A program made the position numbers and the translations under genes. The notes under the pieces are model-generated. The model did not search any database and was not told where the DNA came from. It was given only the letters and a program-made list of their open reading frames with translations. A stretch of 60,590 bases of DNA from Synergistaceae bacterium. Lineage in GTDB: Bacteria; Synergistota; Synergistia; Synergistales; Aminobacteriaceae. Shown piece after piece: positions 22,789 through 31,338 of this stretch (positions within the stretch are counted from its first letter, which is position 1; each line of letters begins with the position of its first letter). The stretch covers positions 1 through 60,590 of the forward strand of contig JAISLU010000100.1 in the NCBI GenBank assembly GCA_031277095.1, given 5' to 3'.

Positions 22789-24600
22789 TCAGGGAACTCG
22801 TCTCCCTGGCAGGTCTCGGGGGCGGTCGAAGGGATCGGCGTCTTTATATTCGCCGAAGGACGCCGGCGTGTTCGGAAACGCCAAAATAGACACGCTGAGG
22901 CTGATTTTGTCCTCCGCGTCGGAGGTGCGCTCATCGTGATAGAGAAGTTCCCATTTCATGCAGTCGCTGATCCATTGGAGGGCGTAATGGACCTCGTCCA
23001 CCATGGATTCGTTGAGATCGTAGCTCCCCCGCAGCGCAAAAAATATCTCTTGGCCCAGGGGGAACCGTATTTTCTGGTGCAGCCTTTCCGCGTCCCGGAA
23101 AGCATCCCACAACATGGGGGATTCGCCCCAAACACGCCGGTGTTCGTAGCCCGAGGCCATTTCGAGGGCACCCAATAGGTAGCGCAGCCCCACCAGCCCC
23201 TCCGCGATTTCCTGGTCGGAGTTGTCTTTATCGTAAAACCAGGCTCCATAGCGGCTGTTCAAGAAAAATTCGGCCCCTTTGCCCAGCGGAACTTCGGCGT
23301 AGCTCTGCAGAACCGCCCCGTAACGGGTAATGGTGTCGTTGGCGAAATCGGGAGTGGTTTCCCGGTAGCTGCCTCCTATGGCGTTCAGGCGAAGTTGGGA
23401 AAGCCCCAGAACCGGTTCCTTCATCCAGGGCGTCAGCACGGAAAACTCCGGCTTTCGGTCCAAGCGTCCTCTATACTCGTGGAGCGAGTCTTTCCGGTCC
23501 TCTATATACTCGTCCCGGGACCACCGCAAGTCCGCCTGCCACCCCTTGTGTTCGTAAAGGAGCGATGCGCGGGGACGGTACTTTTTTTCCCGCCACGCCT
23601 TGTCCCAGGAGTGCTGAACTCCGGCCTCCACGGAAAAACCGCCGCCGAGTCCCTGCTCGATTTCCGCCATCCACTCCAGACCGGTTTCGCTCCAATAGGT
23701 CATGCCCAGCCCCAGGGATCCCGTGTCCCAACCGAACGCCCCACTGAATCCCGCTCCCGTCCCCTTTTCCTCGCTGTTCTGGATATGGGGCATGAGGGAG
23801 TGGCGCATGGCCTTGCGGTCGATCTGAACGATATAGTCCAGAGGGTAGGTGAAGATGAAAGTGTCGCCCAGGTAAAGCCGCGGTTTTTTGGCCACCACGC
23901 GCCGGCCGGGAACGAAAACGATACTCTTGGCCTCTATACGGTAATGGGGGTGATCCAGCGCGCAGGTGGTGATGGAGACGTCCTTTCCCTCCACCACGAA
24001 GGAGCCCTGGGCTTTGCCGCCGACAAGACCCCGCTCCGCCGCCAGGTCGTAGGGGAGGACCTGAATTTCTCCGGTGACGTAAAGGGTTCCCTCTCCTGCG
24101 GGAAGGTTGCTGCGGGCGCCTGTCAAAACCCCCTCTCCGCTGTCCAGGTCATATTCCAATCCCTCCCCCGTGACGGTATTCCCCATGCCTTGCAGAACCA
24201 CGGTCTCCCCTGGGAGGGGCGAGGCCTTGACCCTTTGGGACACGGCGTCGTAGTCGATGCGCTCGGCTCGGATAGTCGTTCCCCCGTAGGTCAGGACGGC
24301 GTTGCCCTGGGCGCTGGCCTTGCCCGACGCGTCATCGTAGCTGACGCGCTCCGCGTCCAGAGTGACGTTTCGAGGCTCTTCCCCAAAGGCGCAGGATGGT
24401 AAAAACGCCTTCGTGCCCATAAAGGAGAAATGCTCGAAGGAGGGAAGGGAGAAGAAAAAGATTATGAAGAAAATCGTGAAAAATATCGTGAAGACTGTAA
24501 AACGCAGAATCTCCCAAAAGGGACGGCCCGTCGAGGGATTCCCGTAAAAATTTTTGCACATGAATTTTTCGACCGACGTTACTCCGGAGATCTCCTCCAC
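22789..24600 (-). CDS. lptD: LptD/OstA-like LPS-assembly outer-membrane protein
   Basis: The 603-residue protein has an N-terminal hydrophobic segment (TVFTIFFTIFFIIFFF), an OstA/LptA-like beta-jellyroll (DAERVSYDDASGKASAQGNAVLTYGGTTIRAERIDYD) and a large strand-rich C-terminal part with aromatic, alternating residues typical of the LptD barrel (YGAWFYDKDNSDQEIAEGLVGLRYLLG). LptD inserts lipopolysaccharide into the outer leaflet. It is shorter than E. coli LptD (~780) but close to the compact versions in other phyla. The start overlaps the lptC-like gene by 22 bases. Presence of this gene is strong evidence for a diderm envelope. Confidence 0.8.
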   Translation of the reverse strand: MEEISGVTSVEKFMCKNFYGNPSTGRPFWEILRFTVFTIFFTIFFIIFFFSLPSFEHFSFMGTKAFLPSCAFGEEPRNVTLDAERVSYDDASGKASAQGNAVLTYGGTTIRAERIDYDAVSQRVKASPLPGETVVLQGMGNTVTGEGLEYDLDSGEGVLTGARSNLPAGEGTLYVTGEIQVLPYDLAAERGLVGGKAQGSFVVEGKDVSITTCALDHPHYRIEAKSIVFVPGRRVVAKKPRLYLGDTFIFTYPLDYIVQIDRKAMRHSLMPHIQNSEEKGTGAGFSGAFGWDTGSLGLGMTYWSETGLEWMAEIEQGLGGGFSVEAGVQHSWDKAWREKKYRPRASLLYEHKGWQADLRWSRDEYIEDRKDSLHEYRGRLDRKPEFSVLTPWMKEPVLGLSQLRLNAIGGSYRETTPDFANDTITRYGAVLQSYAEVPLGKGAEFFLNSRYGAWFYDKDNSDQEIAEGLVGLRYLLGALEMASGYEHRRVWGESPMLWDAFRDAERLHQKIRFPLGQEIFFALRGSYDLNESMVDEVHYALQWISDCMKWELLYHDERTSDAEDKISLSVSILAFPNTPASFGEYKDADPFDRPRDLPGRRVP

Positions 24601-25127
24601 CTGATGACGCCTCCTTTATCCAACACAACAACCCCCGACGCATCGATACTTGCCGCATCCGACTGCAGGATGAATTCGGCGTCGTAAATCGTCAGCCCTT
24701 TCGGGAACAAGAACACGTTTTCTTCCTTCGACCAGGAAAGCCAAGGACTTTCCAAGTTTAGCACACGAGAATCCGTTTCCAAAGTGCCCAGCAGAGAAAC
24801 CAGGTCGGCCGACTCCGCCTCCTCGGAGTAGAAGCCCCGGGAACCCATGAAATACCATTCCCGGCCCCGGGCCAGGCGGCGGACGTCCACGGAACGAACC
24901 TCTATGGTGCCCTCGCTCCGCTGAACCAGAGGCACTCGAACCTGCCAGAGGTCCCCAGAGACTTCCCGCTCGAACTCCAGATTTTCCAGGACCAACTGGG
25001 GCATCCTTTCAAGGCTTTCTCTCAGGATGTCCACATTCAGCCGGATATCCCTGAAGGCGTATCTCACCGTCAGGCCAACGCAAAATAGCGCCACCCCCAG
25101 GACGACAAAGCCTTTTCTGATTTTCAT
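24579..25127 (-). CDS. lptC: LptC-like bitopic envelope protein
   Basis: Starting at the ATG at 25127, five bases after the upstream stop, the product has 182 residues. One N-terminal membrane helix (KGFVVLGVALFCVGLTVRYAF) is followed by a periplasmic strand-rich domain (VLENLEFEREVSGDLWQVRVPLV and later VRSVDVRRL, DAEFILQSDAASIDASG), the layout of LptC. LptC links the inner-membrane LPS transporter to the periplasmic bridge. Sequence similarity is weak by eye; the assignment relies on architecture and overlap with lptD. Confidence 0.65.
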   Translation of the reverse strand: MKIRKGFVVLGVALFCVGLTVRYAFRDIRLNVDILRESLERMPQLVLENLEFEREVSGDLWQVRVPLVQRSEGTIEVRSVDVRRLARGREWYFMGSRGFYSEEAESADLVSLLGTLETDSRVLNLESPWLSWSKEENVFLFPKGLTIYDAEFILQSDAASIDASGVVVLDKGGVIRWRRSPE

Positions 25128-25132
25128 GACTT

Positions 25133-26431
25133 TTACCAGACGATTTTCCAGGCGCTCCCCTCGCGGGCGACGCCCAAGGTGCGGCTGACCAAGGTGCGAA
25201 TCAGCAGAATGCGTTTGACCGCAACGACCTTGGCGCGCTCGCTTCCCAGCCAATCTATCGTGTACCCGTCCTGAAGCGCCCCTCTGAAATCCGACGCTTT
25301 TCTCAGTTCCGACTCGAAGGTCTCCCGGGAAAAAAGTTTTTGAGAGGACTCCGACAACATCGAGTACATCGTTTCCGTGTCGTGTTTCACCCAAAGTTCC
25401 AAAAAAGTCGCCAGGGTTTTTTCGCGAGACGTATAGAGACTATCCGTTTCCGTATTTTTCTCTGCTTCATTTTTCTGTGCTTCATTTTGCCGGGCTTCGC
25501 TTCCCTGGATTTTCTTGTCGCCGGACCGCAGGGCCTCCACAAATTCCGCCATGCTCTCTTCCTTATTTTCTTTCCTATTCTCGGCCATATTTTCTGGCGG
25601 CTCGGTCACGACAATCACCGGCGCTTTCGGCGGCACTTCCCGGCGTGGGGGCGGGTCACGAGGGCGCTCGATCACTTTGGGCGCCTGCTTTTCAGGCTTG
25701 GGCGCCGATGCTTTTTTGGACGTTGCGGGGGCCTCCGGGGGAAGAGGAGGGGCTTGGTCCGGGGCTGGAGGAAGGTCCACGATAACGACCTCGACGTTTT
25801 CTTCATTTATTTCGGGTTTTTTTTCGGGCGCGTCCGGCCCGCTTTCCAAGGGAGGACGGTTCGAAAAAGCGAAAATACGTTCATCGTAGACCCCCATGCC
25901 TCGGAGGACCAGGGCGAAATCTTTGTCTCGCTGTTTTGGAAAGAAAATCAGCCCCTGCACGACGCCGTTGATGGCTTGATCGAAAACTCGGTCGTATCGG
26001 GAGGGTTTGACGCGCTCGCCCTCCGCCGTGACCAGGGCGATTTTTTCGGAAATGGGGGCGAAGTCCAAGGGACGGGGGCCGAAAGCGTACACCGTGAGAA
26101 GAAAGGGCTCCATCGTTCCGATGGAAAGCTCGGACACAAATCCTTCCTTGTAAGATTTGCGCTCGGACTCCGTCATCCCCACGCGTCCAGCTTCCGACTC
26201 CACCCAGGGGTCCACCAGTTCCTCCGGATAATGGACGATCCACACGAAACAATCGCGCCCCCAGTGAAAGGAGGTGCGGTTTTCCAGGATTTGGATGGTC
26301 TCTTCAAAAGGGTTGCCCTCCGCGCCGGAGGAACTGCACAGAAAAATGCATAGGGCTGCCTTAAAAAGGCCCCAAAACGCTCTTCGATATTTCCCCGAAC
26401 ACACCGAACCCATGAAGCGAGACGGTCTCAC
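25133..26431 (-). CDS. Secreted protein with Pro/Glu-rich linker, unknown
   Basis: The 432-residue protein starts with a signal-like segment (GLFKAALCIFLCSSSGAEG). The N-terminal half (~40-200) is a folded domain (SFHWGRDCFVWIVHYPEEL; FLLTVYAFGPRPLDFAPISEKIALVT). The middle is a long Pro/Lys/Glu-rich linker (~210-300) with repeats such as NEAQKNEAEKN. The C-terminal ~100 residues (LATFLELWVKHDTETMYSMLSE and ending REGSAWKIVW) resemble NTF2-like or DUF4878-type domains. No named family was recognised. Its position just before lptC suggests an envelope role. Confidence 0.65.
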   Translation of the reverse strand: MRPSRFMGSVCSGKYRRAFWGLFKAALCIFLCSSSGAEGNPFEETIQILENRTSFHWGRDCFVWIVHYPEELVDPWVESEAGRVGMTESERKSYKEGFVSELSIGTMEPFLLTVYAFGPRPLDFAPISEKIALVTAEGERVKPSRYDRVFDQAINGVVQGLIFFPKQRDKDFALVLRGMGVYDERIFAFSNRPPLESGPDAPEKKPEINEENVEVVIVDLPPAPDQAPPLPPEAPATSKKASAPKPEKQAPKVIERPRDPPPRREVPPKAPVIVVTEPPENMAENRKENKEESMAEFVEALRSGDKKIQGSEARQNEAQKNEAEKNTETDSLYTSREKTLATFLELWVKHDTETMYSMLSESSQKLFSRETFESELRKASDFRGALQDGYTIDWLGSERAKVVAVKRILLIRTLVSRTLGVAREGSAWKIVW

Positions 26432-26437
26432 GACGCG

Positions 26438-27553
26438 TCAGTTGATTTTCTGCTCGGCGGGCAGTTGGATCGTCTCTCCATCGGATGATGTTCCGGATGA
26501 TGTTCTGACCGGCGTGACGCTCTCTCGAATGGTGGCCCCCGGGTCGATCCGAAGGCTCTCCGGAACCGGATAACCGGACACCTGGATGTCCCCCGAGGTT
26601 TCCACGAAGGTGATGGAGCCCTCCGGTATCTTGAGGGCGCTGCCGCGGATGAGTCCCCCCCCCAGCAGCCCCAGAGGTCCCAAAACCACCGCGGCTCCTA
26701 TACTGGTGGCCCCGGCTCCGATCATGGCGCCTTCCCCTTTATCCTTGCCCTTTTGAGCGTCTTCGGCCGCTTTTTTGGCCGCGCTGCCCACGGTAACCGG
26801 CGGGCGCTGGGGGCCAAGGGGCACCAACGTTCTAAAGTCGAGGCGGATTTCGCTGGGCACCCCAAAGGGGCGAGGAGGCTTGACCTCCCGGACGAAGGTA
26901 CTGACTAGGCTCCCTTTGGGCGCGACCAAAATCTTGTTCACCAAAAGATCGTCCGTCAGCGCCAGCCTCACAAAATCGCCCTTTTTGGTTTTCGACGGGT
27001 TCAGCTCTTCGAGGAATTTCACCTTCAAGACGGTGCCGCCCGGCATGACCACATCCTGAAAGGTGACGGGGTCGGCGACCAGAGAGGCCAGGAGGCGTTC
27101 GACTCTCATCGCCAGAGGTTTCCCGTACTGCATTTCCCCGTCGAGGTCCGTTTCCATGTCCTCGACGCGTTTCAAAGCGGGCTTCCGCCCCTGGGAATTT
27201 TGCCCCACGATCCACTCGGCGACCCCCAGTTTGAAAAGCATGGAAGGCTGGTCCGCCGTTCCGATCTCCAAAAAATTCAAGGTCGCGCTGTGGCGCTCGG
27301 AAATACTGCCCGGAAGCGCCCGGCCGAAAAGCTCTTTTTCTACAGTATTCAGGCGCTCGATGAGACCTCCTTTGCTGGGTTCTCCATAAACGATGATCTC
27401 CACCCGCTCCATCATCTGCATGGAGGAACTTTTATCCGCGTCCTCTCCTGCCTCGGCCGCCAGCACAGCCTCCGCCGCCAGCGAGAAAACGATCCAGCCG
27501 GGCATAAAAGCCAATACCCAGAGCGTCCCCCAAAAAGTTGTCCTTTTCTTCAA
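26438..27553 (-). CDS. Secreted protein of unknown function in the lpt operon
   Basis: Start: a TTG at 27553 lies eight bases after GAGGAGG and begins MKKRTTFWGTLWVLAF, a signal peptide. An upstream in-frame GTG would put the ribosome site inside the gene. The 371-residue product has an N-terminal helical domain (VEIIVYGEPSKGGLIERLNTVEKELFG), a beta domain with GTVLKVKFLEELNPSKTKKGD and LVAPKGSLVSTFV, and a Gly-rich hydrophobic stretch (IGAGATSIGAAVVLGPLGLLGGGLI, ~280-305) that could insert in a membrane. It is the first gene of the four-gene cluster ending in lptD. Confidence 0.65.
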   Translation of the reverse strand: MKKRTTFWGTLWVLAFMPGWIVFSLAAEAVLAAEAGEDADKSSSMQMMERVEIIVYGEPSKGGLIERLNTVEKELFGRALPGSISERHSATLNFLEIGTADQPSMLFKLGVAEWIVGQNSQGRKPALKRVEDMETDLDGEMQYGKPLAMRVERLLASLVADPVTFQDVVMPGGTVLKVKFLEELNPSKTKKGDFVRLALTDDLLVNKILVAPKGSLVSTFVREVKPPRPFGVPSEIRLDFRTLVPLGPQRPPVTVGSAAKKAAEDAQKGKDKGEGAMIGAGATSIGAAVVLGPLGLLGGGLIRGSALKIPEGSITFVETSGDIQVSGYPVPESLRIDPGATIRESVTPVRTSSGTSSDGETIQLPAEQKIN

Positions 27554-27935
27554 TGCGCATACCTCCTCAAAATACACGACTGCCGTTCAAAAGCTCTATC
27601 GTTTTTTCCATTTTAACAGTTTCGAATGCTTTGCGACAGACGTTTTCGCCTAGTGCCTTGGAAAGTCTAAATTGGAAAGTCTAACACTGTATAGTGAATT
27701 AGATAAAAAGCCTAAAGTAGAATAGCTAAAAAACAAAGGCCGCATAGCATCAGTTTTTAGGAAAAGCACAACTTGTCACTCCAGTTTTTTTGATATATCA
27801 TCGCCGTACTTCGTCGTATTTTTATTTCTCGGCAGTTAAAGCCTGGAATCAAAGAAACTGAGTATTGAATGTGGAGTATTGAGTATTGTAATGTTGAGTA
27901 TTGTAATGTTGAGTATTGAAAAGGAGGCAATTGAA
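27554..27935. promoter_or_regulatory. Divergent intergenic region with GAGTATTG repeats
   Basis: This gap separates the leftward lpt cluster from the rightward nitroreductase. It is AT-rich. The octamer GAGTATTG occurs five times between 27860 and 27918, twice within a 15-base repeat unit (GAGTATTGTAATGTT), and the last copy ends just before the nitroreductase ribosome site AAGGAGG (27921-27927). A duplicated GGAAAGTCTAA is present near 27659-27682. The promoters of both operons should lie here, but I cannot assign -35/-10 elements with confidence. Confidence 0.5.
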
Positions 27936-28532
27936 ATGAAGGATTTTATGGAGGCACTGCGGAATCGAAGGTCTTGTTATGCCATTAATGATCAGTCTCC
28001 GGCGACAAAGGATCAAATTCAGGAAATTATTGATTTTGCCCTGCTCCATGTGCCATCCGCATTTAACTCGCAATCCTCGCGTATTGTTGTTTTGCTGGAA
28101 AGGTCCCATAAGAAATTCTGGAACATTGTCCTGGAGACCTTGAGAAAAATCGTTCCCGCAGACGCTTTTGCTCCTACGGAACAAAAAATAAGCTCTTTTG
28201 CGGCAGGTTACGGGACAATTCTGTACTATGAAGACGAGCGGGTAGTTGGGGAGCTGCAGACCCGATTCCCGCGTTATGCGGATCGCTTTCCTACGTGGGC
28301 ACAGCACACTTCCGCCATGCACCAGCTCGCAATATGGACGATGTTGGAAAACGCTGGGCTCGGAGCGTCTTTGCAACACTATAATCCTATCATTGATAAT
28401 GAAGTGCGGGAAACGTGGAGCCTCGATCCACAATGGACCCTTGTCGCTCAGATGCCCTTCGGCGGTTTGGTAAAAGCCCCGGATGAAAAAGAGTTTCAAC
28501 CCCTCGATGCGCGCAGAAAGGCCTTTGATTAA
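27936..28532 (+). CDS. Nitroreductase-family FMN oxidoreductase
   Basis: The 198-residue protein starts at the ATG at 27936, after AAAGGAGG. It has the family's N-terminal FMN-binding pattern (ALRNRRSCYAINDQSP; VPSAFNSQSSRIVVLL) and the later NAGLGASLQHYNPI and WTLVAQMPFGG. It resembles the fatty-acid-repression/HBN1-type subgroup of nitroreductases. These enzymes reduce nitroaromatics or quinones with NAD(P)H; the natural substrate is unknown. It is a single gene, convergent with the 4-hydroxybutyryl-CoA dehydratase-like gene. Confidence 0.88.
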   Translation: MKDFMEALRNRRSCYAINDQSPATKDQIQEIIDFALLHVPSAFNSQSSRIVVLLERSHKKFWNIVLETLRKIVPADAFAPTEQKISSFAAGYGTILYYEDERVVGELQTRFPRYADRFPTWAQHTSAMHQLAIWTMLENAGLGASLQHYNPIIDNEVRETWSLDPQWTLVAQMPFGGLVKAPDEKEFQPLDARRKAFD

Positions 28533-28542
28533 AAAGAAAGAT

Positions 28543-28643
28543 GGATAAAAGGCGGATAAAAGGCGGGCAAAAGGTTGATTGAAAGGTCTTTGCGGCCGCG
28601 CGGGGCGTAGATCACGCAAGCCCCCTGTTGCGAGAGGGCTTGC
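28543..28643. other. Convergent intergenic region: 11-bp tandem repeat and hairpin
   Basis: Directly after the nitroreductase stop, the unit GGATAAAAGGC is repeated (28543-28553, 28554-28564, then a third degenerate copy). A hairpin with 8-bp arms GCAAGCCC (28616-28623) and GGGCTTGC (28636-28643) follows. It has no T-tract on either strand, so it may act as a factor-assisted or structural transcript end for both convergent genes. Confidence 0.5.
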
Positions 28644-28668
28644 GGATAAACCTGTCGAGAGAATTGCC

Positions 28669-30129
28669 TTATTTTTTAGCGCTGGGCGGATCTTGCAGCT
28701 CTTCTTCGATGCCCGCGATCTTTCGGGCGCGTTCCGCGTACTTTTCGAAAGGCGTAGCTGCCCGCACCACCAGCCTGGCACCGTCGGGGGACCCGCCGCC
28801 GTGCATGCAGCCCGGCACGCCCGCACCTATGGTCAGCCACTCCGAAAGACGGGCCGCTCTCACCCTGGATTCGGCGGAGCAATCGCCGGCCTTGAGGTAC
28901 TTCTGTATCAAAGCGCCGTACTTTTCGTCGGTGAAGTCTCTATAGGAAGGCATGCAGCCGGTCTCCACAATACCCCCTCCTATTTCCTGACACAGCCGCT
29001 TCGTTTCGTAAGGCAGCGTGGCGACGTGAATTTTATTTGTGTGGGCCATAAGACTGTCGGCTATCCAGACGCCGGAGGAATCCCGTTTGCCCAAGGCAAT
29101 GGCCCCCACCCCGACGCCGTATGTGGTTTCGTTGTTTATCGCCATTTGAATCAATTTGTCCATAAATGTTTTATGAGACAATCCGTTGGCGCGAGCCATA
29201 TTGACGGCGGCCCCCACCATCACGTCCCCCTGCCCGGAAACGCAAGCTCCGATGCAGGCTCTGTAGTTGGCCGTAAAGCTCTGAAGAACCTTTCCGGTAT
29301 GTTTGAACTCTCCGCACAGAAAGACCCTGTCGTTGGGAACGAACACGTCCTCGAAAAAGAGATACGCCTGAGTATGTCCCGTGTCCGGAATATCGAAGCC
29401 CTCTTGATATTCCCGGTCGTCGCTGGGCCTGCGCGTTTCCACAATGGTCAGCCTTTTGATGTCCCTTGGAATGACAAAAGCCACCGCGTAATTTTTATCT
29501 TCTTCTTTGTAAGCGTTACCCGGCATGATGAAAATTTCGTCGGAGGCGGCGACACTGCAAATCATGTTTTTTGCCCCTCGGACGACGATCCCGTCCTTTC
29601 TTTTTTCCACGACGCGTACGTGAACGTCCGGGTCGGATTGCTGGGAAGGCTTCAGGCTCCGGTTGCCCTTGGCGTCCGTCAAGGCCCCGGCCACCAGCAG
29701 TCCCCGCTCCTGAGCAAAGAGTATCCATTTTTTCAGCCGTTCATGATAATCGGTGCCGTTTTCCCGATCGATATCGTGGGTCACCGCCCAAAAAACATTC
29801 AAAGCGTTCCAGCCCACGCACATTCCTCCCACACAGACCCCGTTGGTCTGGTAGTTGAGGCGCTTCAGCTTGGCGTTGCAGATCATATCCTCCGGGCTCT
29901 GCATCAAACTGTTGAAGCGCATGATTTCCTGTCCCGTCAGGCTCGATTTCGTCACGTAGACGTCTTTATACTCGGGCTGCCCGGCGAGATCCAGGCTTCT
30001 CGCGTGACTCTCCACAGTGCGCTTCGTGGCGGGATGGGCCGTGACGTCGGCAATGACTTCGCCGTTTTTATGAATGTTGGCCCGCATTTTCTTTAAAGAC
30101 GCAAAGTAATCCTCTCGAGTTCGTATCAT
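28669..30129 (-). CDS. 4-hydroxyphenylacetate 3-hydroxylase / 4-hydroxybutyryl-CoA dehydratase family flavoprotein
   Basis: The 486-residue length and the flow of motifs fit this FAD-binding family: MIRTREDYFASLK at the start, SFTANYRACIGACVSGQGD, and CQEIGGGIVETGCMPS near residue 390. In 4-hydroxybutyryl-CoA dehydratase a [4Fe-4S] cluster is held by Cys99, Cys103, His292 and Cys299 (clostridial numbering). Here Cys99 and Cys104 (CVGGMC) and Cys296 are present, but Tyr289 appears where the His is expected, so the cluster may be altered or lost. The plausible role is dehydration/isomerisation of a hydroxyacyl-CoA. Last gene of the por operon. Confidence 0.8.
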   Translation of the reverse strand: MIRTREDYFASLKKMRANIHKNGEVIADVTAHPATKRTVESHARSLDLAGQPEYKDVYVTKSSLTGQEIMRFNSLMQSPEDMICNAKLKRLNYQTNGVCVGGMCVGWNALNVFWAVTHDIDRENGTDYHERLKKWILFAQERGLLVAGALTDAKGNRSLKPSQQSDPDVHVRVVEKRKDGIVVRGAKNMICSVAASDEIFIMPGNAYKEEDKNYAVAFVIPRDIKRLTIVETRRPSDDREYQEGFDIPDTGHTQAYLFFEDVFVPNDRVFLCGEFKHTGKVLQSFTANYRACIGACVSGQGDVMVGAAVNMARANGLSHKTFMDKLIQMAINNETTYGVGVGAIALGKRDSSGVWIADSLMAHTNKIHVATLPYETKRLCQEIGGGIVETGCMPSYRDFTDEKYGALIQKYLKAGDCSAESRVRAARLSEWLTIGAGVPGCMHGGGSPDGARLVVRAATPFEKYAERARKIAGIEEELQDPPSAKK

Positions 30130-30172
30130 CGTTTTACCCCCCTAATAAAATATCTCGTTCAAATATCCCCGT

Positions 30173-30445
30173 TCAATTTCCCCGACGGCTCGGCCTTTTG
30201 GAGTCTATCACAATCCCTGGCGTTGCATCTGCAGACAGTCGCTCATGAAAGACCTGAAATACAGAAAGACCTGAAAATACATCGGATTTCGTGCATACAG
30301 ATTTGGATGACACCTCAGCGGCGATGCCCAGAGATAAAAAAGCCTTTCCTTCGTCGATGGCTGACAGGGCGTACTTCAAACTATGCGCGAATTCCCGACC
30401 CCAAGCAATGGCCTCCGTCTGCTCTCGGGTCAACTGGAAGTTCAT
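30173..30445 (-). pseudogene. Remnant of an acyl-CoA dehydrogenase N-terminus
   Basis: An ATG overlaps the porB stop (ATGA), a typical coupled start. The first ~20 residues (MNFQLTREQTEAIAWGREFA) look like the conserved N-terminus of acyl-CoA dehydrogenases, normally ~380 aa. After that the frame has no recognisable family features and ends after 90 codons. A duplicated CAGGTCTTTC lies in the coding strand of the second half. The simplest reading is a gene whose body was deleted, leaving its start. An alternative is a short coupled ORF with chance similarity. Confidence 0.45.
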
Positions 30446-31338
30446 GACGCTGCCTTGGCTTTCAGCAGAGCCCATTCCTCGTCCCGCTGCTTTTCGATAA
30501 CCTTGAAATCTTCCTCTTTCAGGTGCCGGAAACGACGCTGAGGCGCCAAATAAGACTCCACGGGTTTAAACACCTTCGGAGCCAAGTTCAGCGTTACCTT
30601 TCCGTTCTCGTACTCCGCCAGGTACCACAAACCGGTTTCCACGGCCAGCCTGCCGTACTCTATGGTCTTCTCGGAAGGATATCCCCATCCCGTGGGGCAA
30701 GGCGCGTGGACGTGTACAAACTTCGTGCCTTTGAGGTTTTTTGCCTTCGCGATCTTCTCCATGAAGTCTCTGGGATAGGAGGTGCTGGCTGTGGCACAGT
30801 ACGGCACGCGGTGAGCCGAGACGATGTCGAAAAGGTTCTTTCTTATGCGGGTCTCGCCCTTGGCGGTTCCGGTTTCGTTGACCGGCGAGGTGGTCGTCCA
30901 TGCGCCGTAAGGTGTGGCGCTGCTCCTTTGGATGCCCGTATTCATATACGCCTCGTTGTCGTAGCAGATGAAAATGACGTTGTCGTTGCGCTCGCACAAA
31001 CCTGACAGAGCCTGCAGACCGATATCTGCCGTTCCTCCGTCTCCGGCTATGCCGAGGATGGTGACGTCCTCCAATCCTTGCATTTCAACCGCTGCGGACA
31101 TGCCCGCTATTGTAGAGGCCGTAGCCGGAAAGGCCGCTATGGCGTTGTTCACGAAAAACGAAGTCTGGGGATAAACGGTGGTCGTGGCTCCCAGGCAGCT
31201 TGCCGTAACGCAGACAAACGTCCTCGCTCCGAGGATTTTCAAGGCAAGCCGGACGGCTATGGGAGCCCCGCATCCCGGGCACGTTTTCGCTCCGTAGAGC
31301 AGCTCTTCATCGCTCAAATCTTTATAATTTATCGCCAT
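30442..31338 (-). CDS. porB: 2-oxoacid:ferredoxin oxidoreductase, beta subunit
   Basis: TPP-binding subunit of a PFOR-type enzyme that turns a 2-oxoacid and CoA into acyl-CoA, CO2 and reduced ferredoxin. The protein has CPGCG (Cys20, Cys23), Cys48 and a late APCPTGW Cys as [4Fe-4S] ligands. The TPP motif is GDGG (100-103) with YDNEAY. The ATG at 31338 overlaps the last base of the porA stop, so translation is coupled; 298 residues is normal. The exact 2-oxoacid (pyruvate, branched-chain or other) cannot be fixed by eye. Confidence 0.92.
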   Translation of the reverse strand: MAINYKDLSDEELLYGAKTCPGCGAPIAVRLALKILGARTFVCVTASCLGATTTVYPQTSFFVNNAIAAFPATASTIAGMSAAVEMQGLEDVTILGIAGDGGTADIGLQALSGLCERNDNVIFICYDNEAYMNTGIQRSSATPYGAWTTTSPVNETGTAKGETRIRKNLFDIVSAHRVPYCATASTSYPRDFMEKIAKAKNLKGTKFVHVHAPCPTGWGYPSEKTIEYGRLAVETGLWYLAEYENGKVTLNLAPKVFKPVESYLAPQRRFRHLKEEDFKVIEKQRDEEWALLKAKAAS

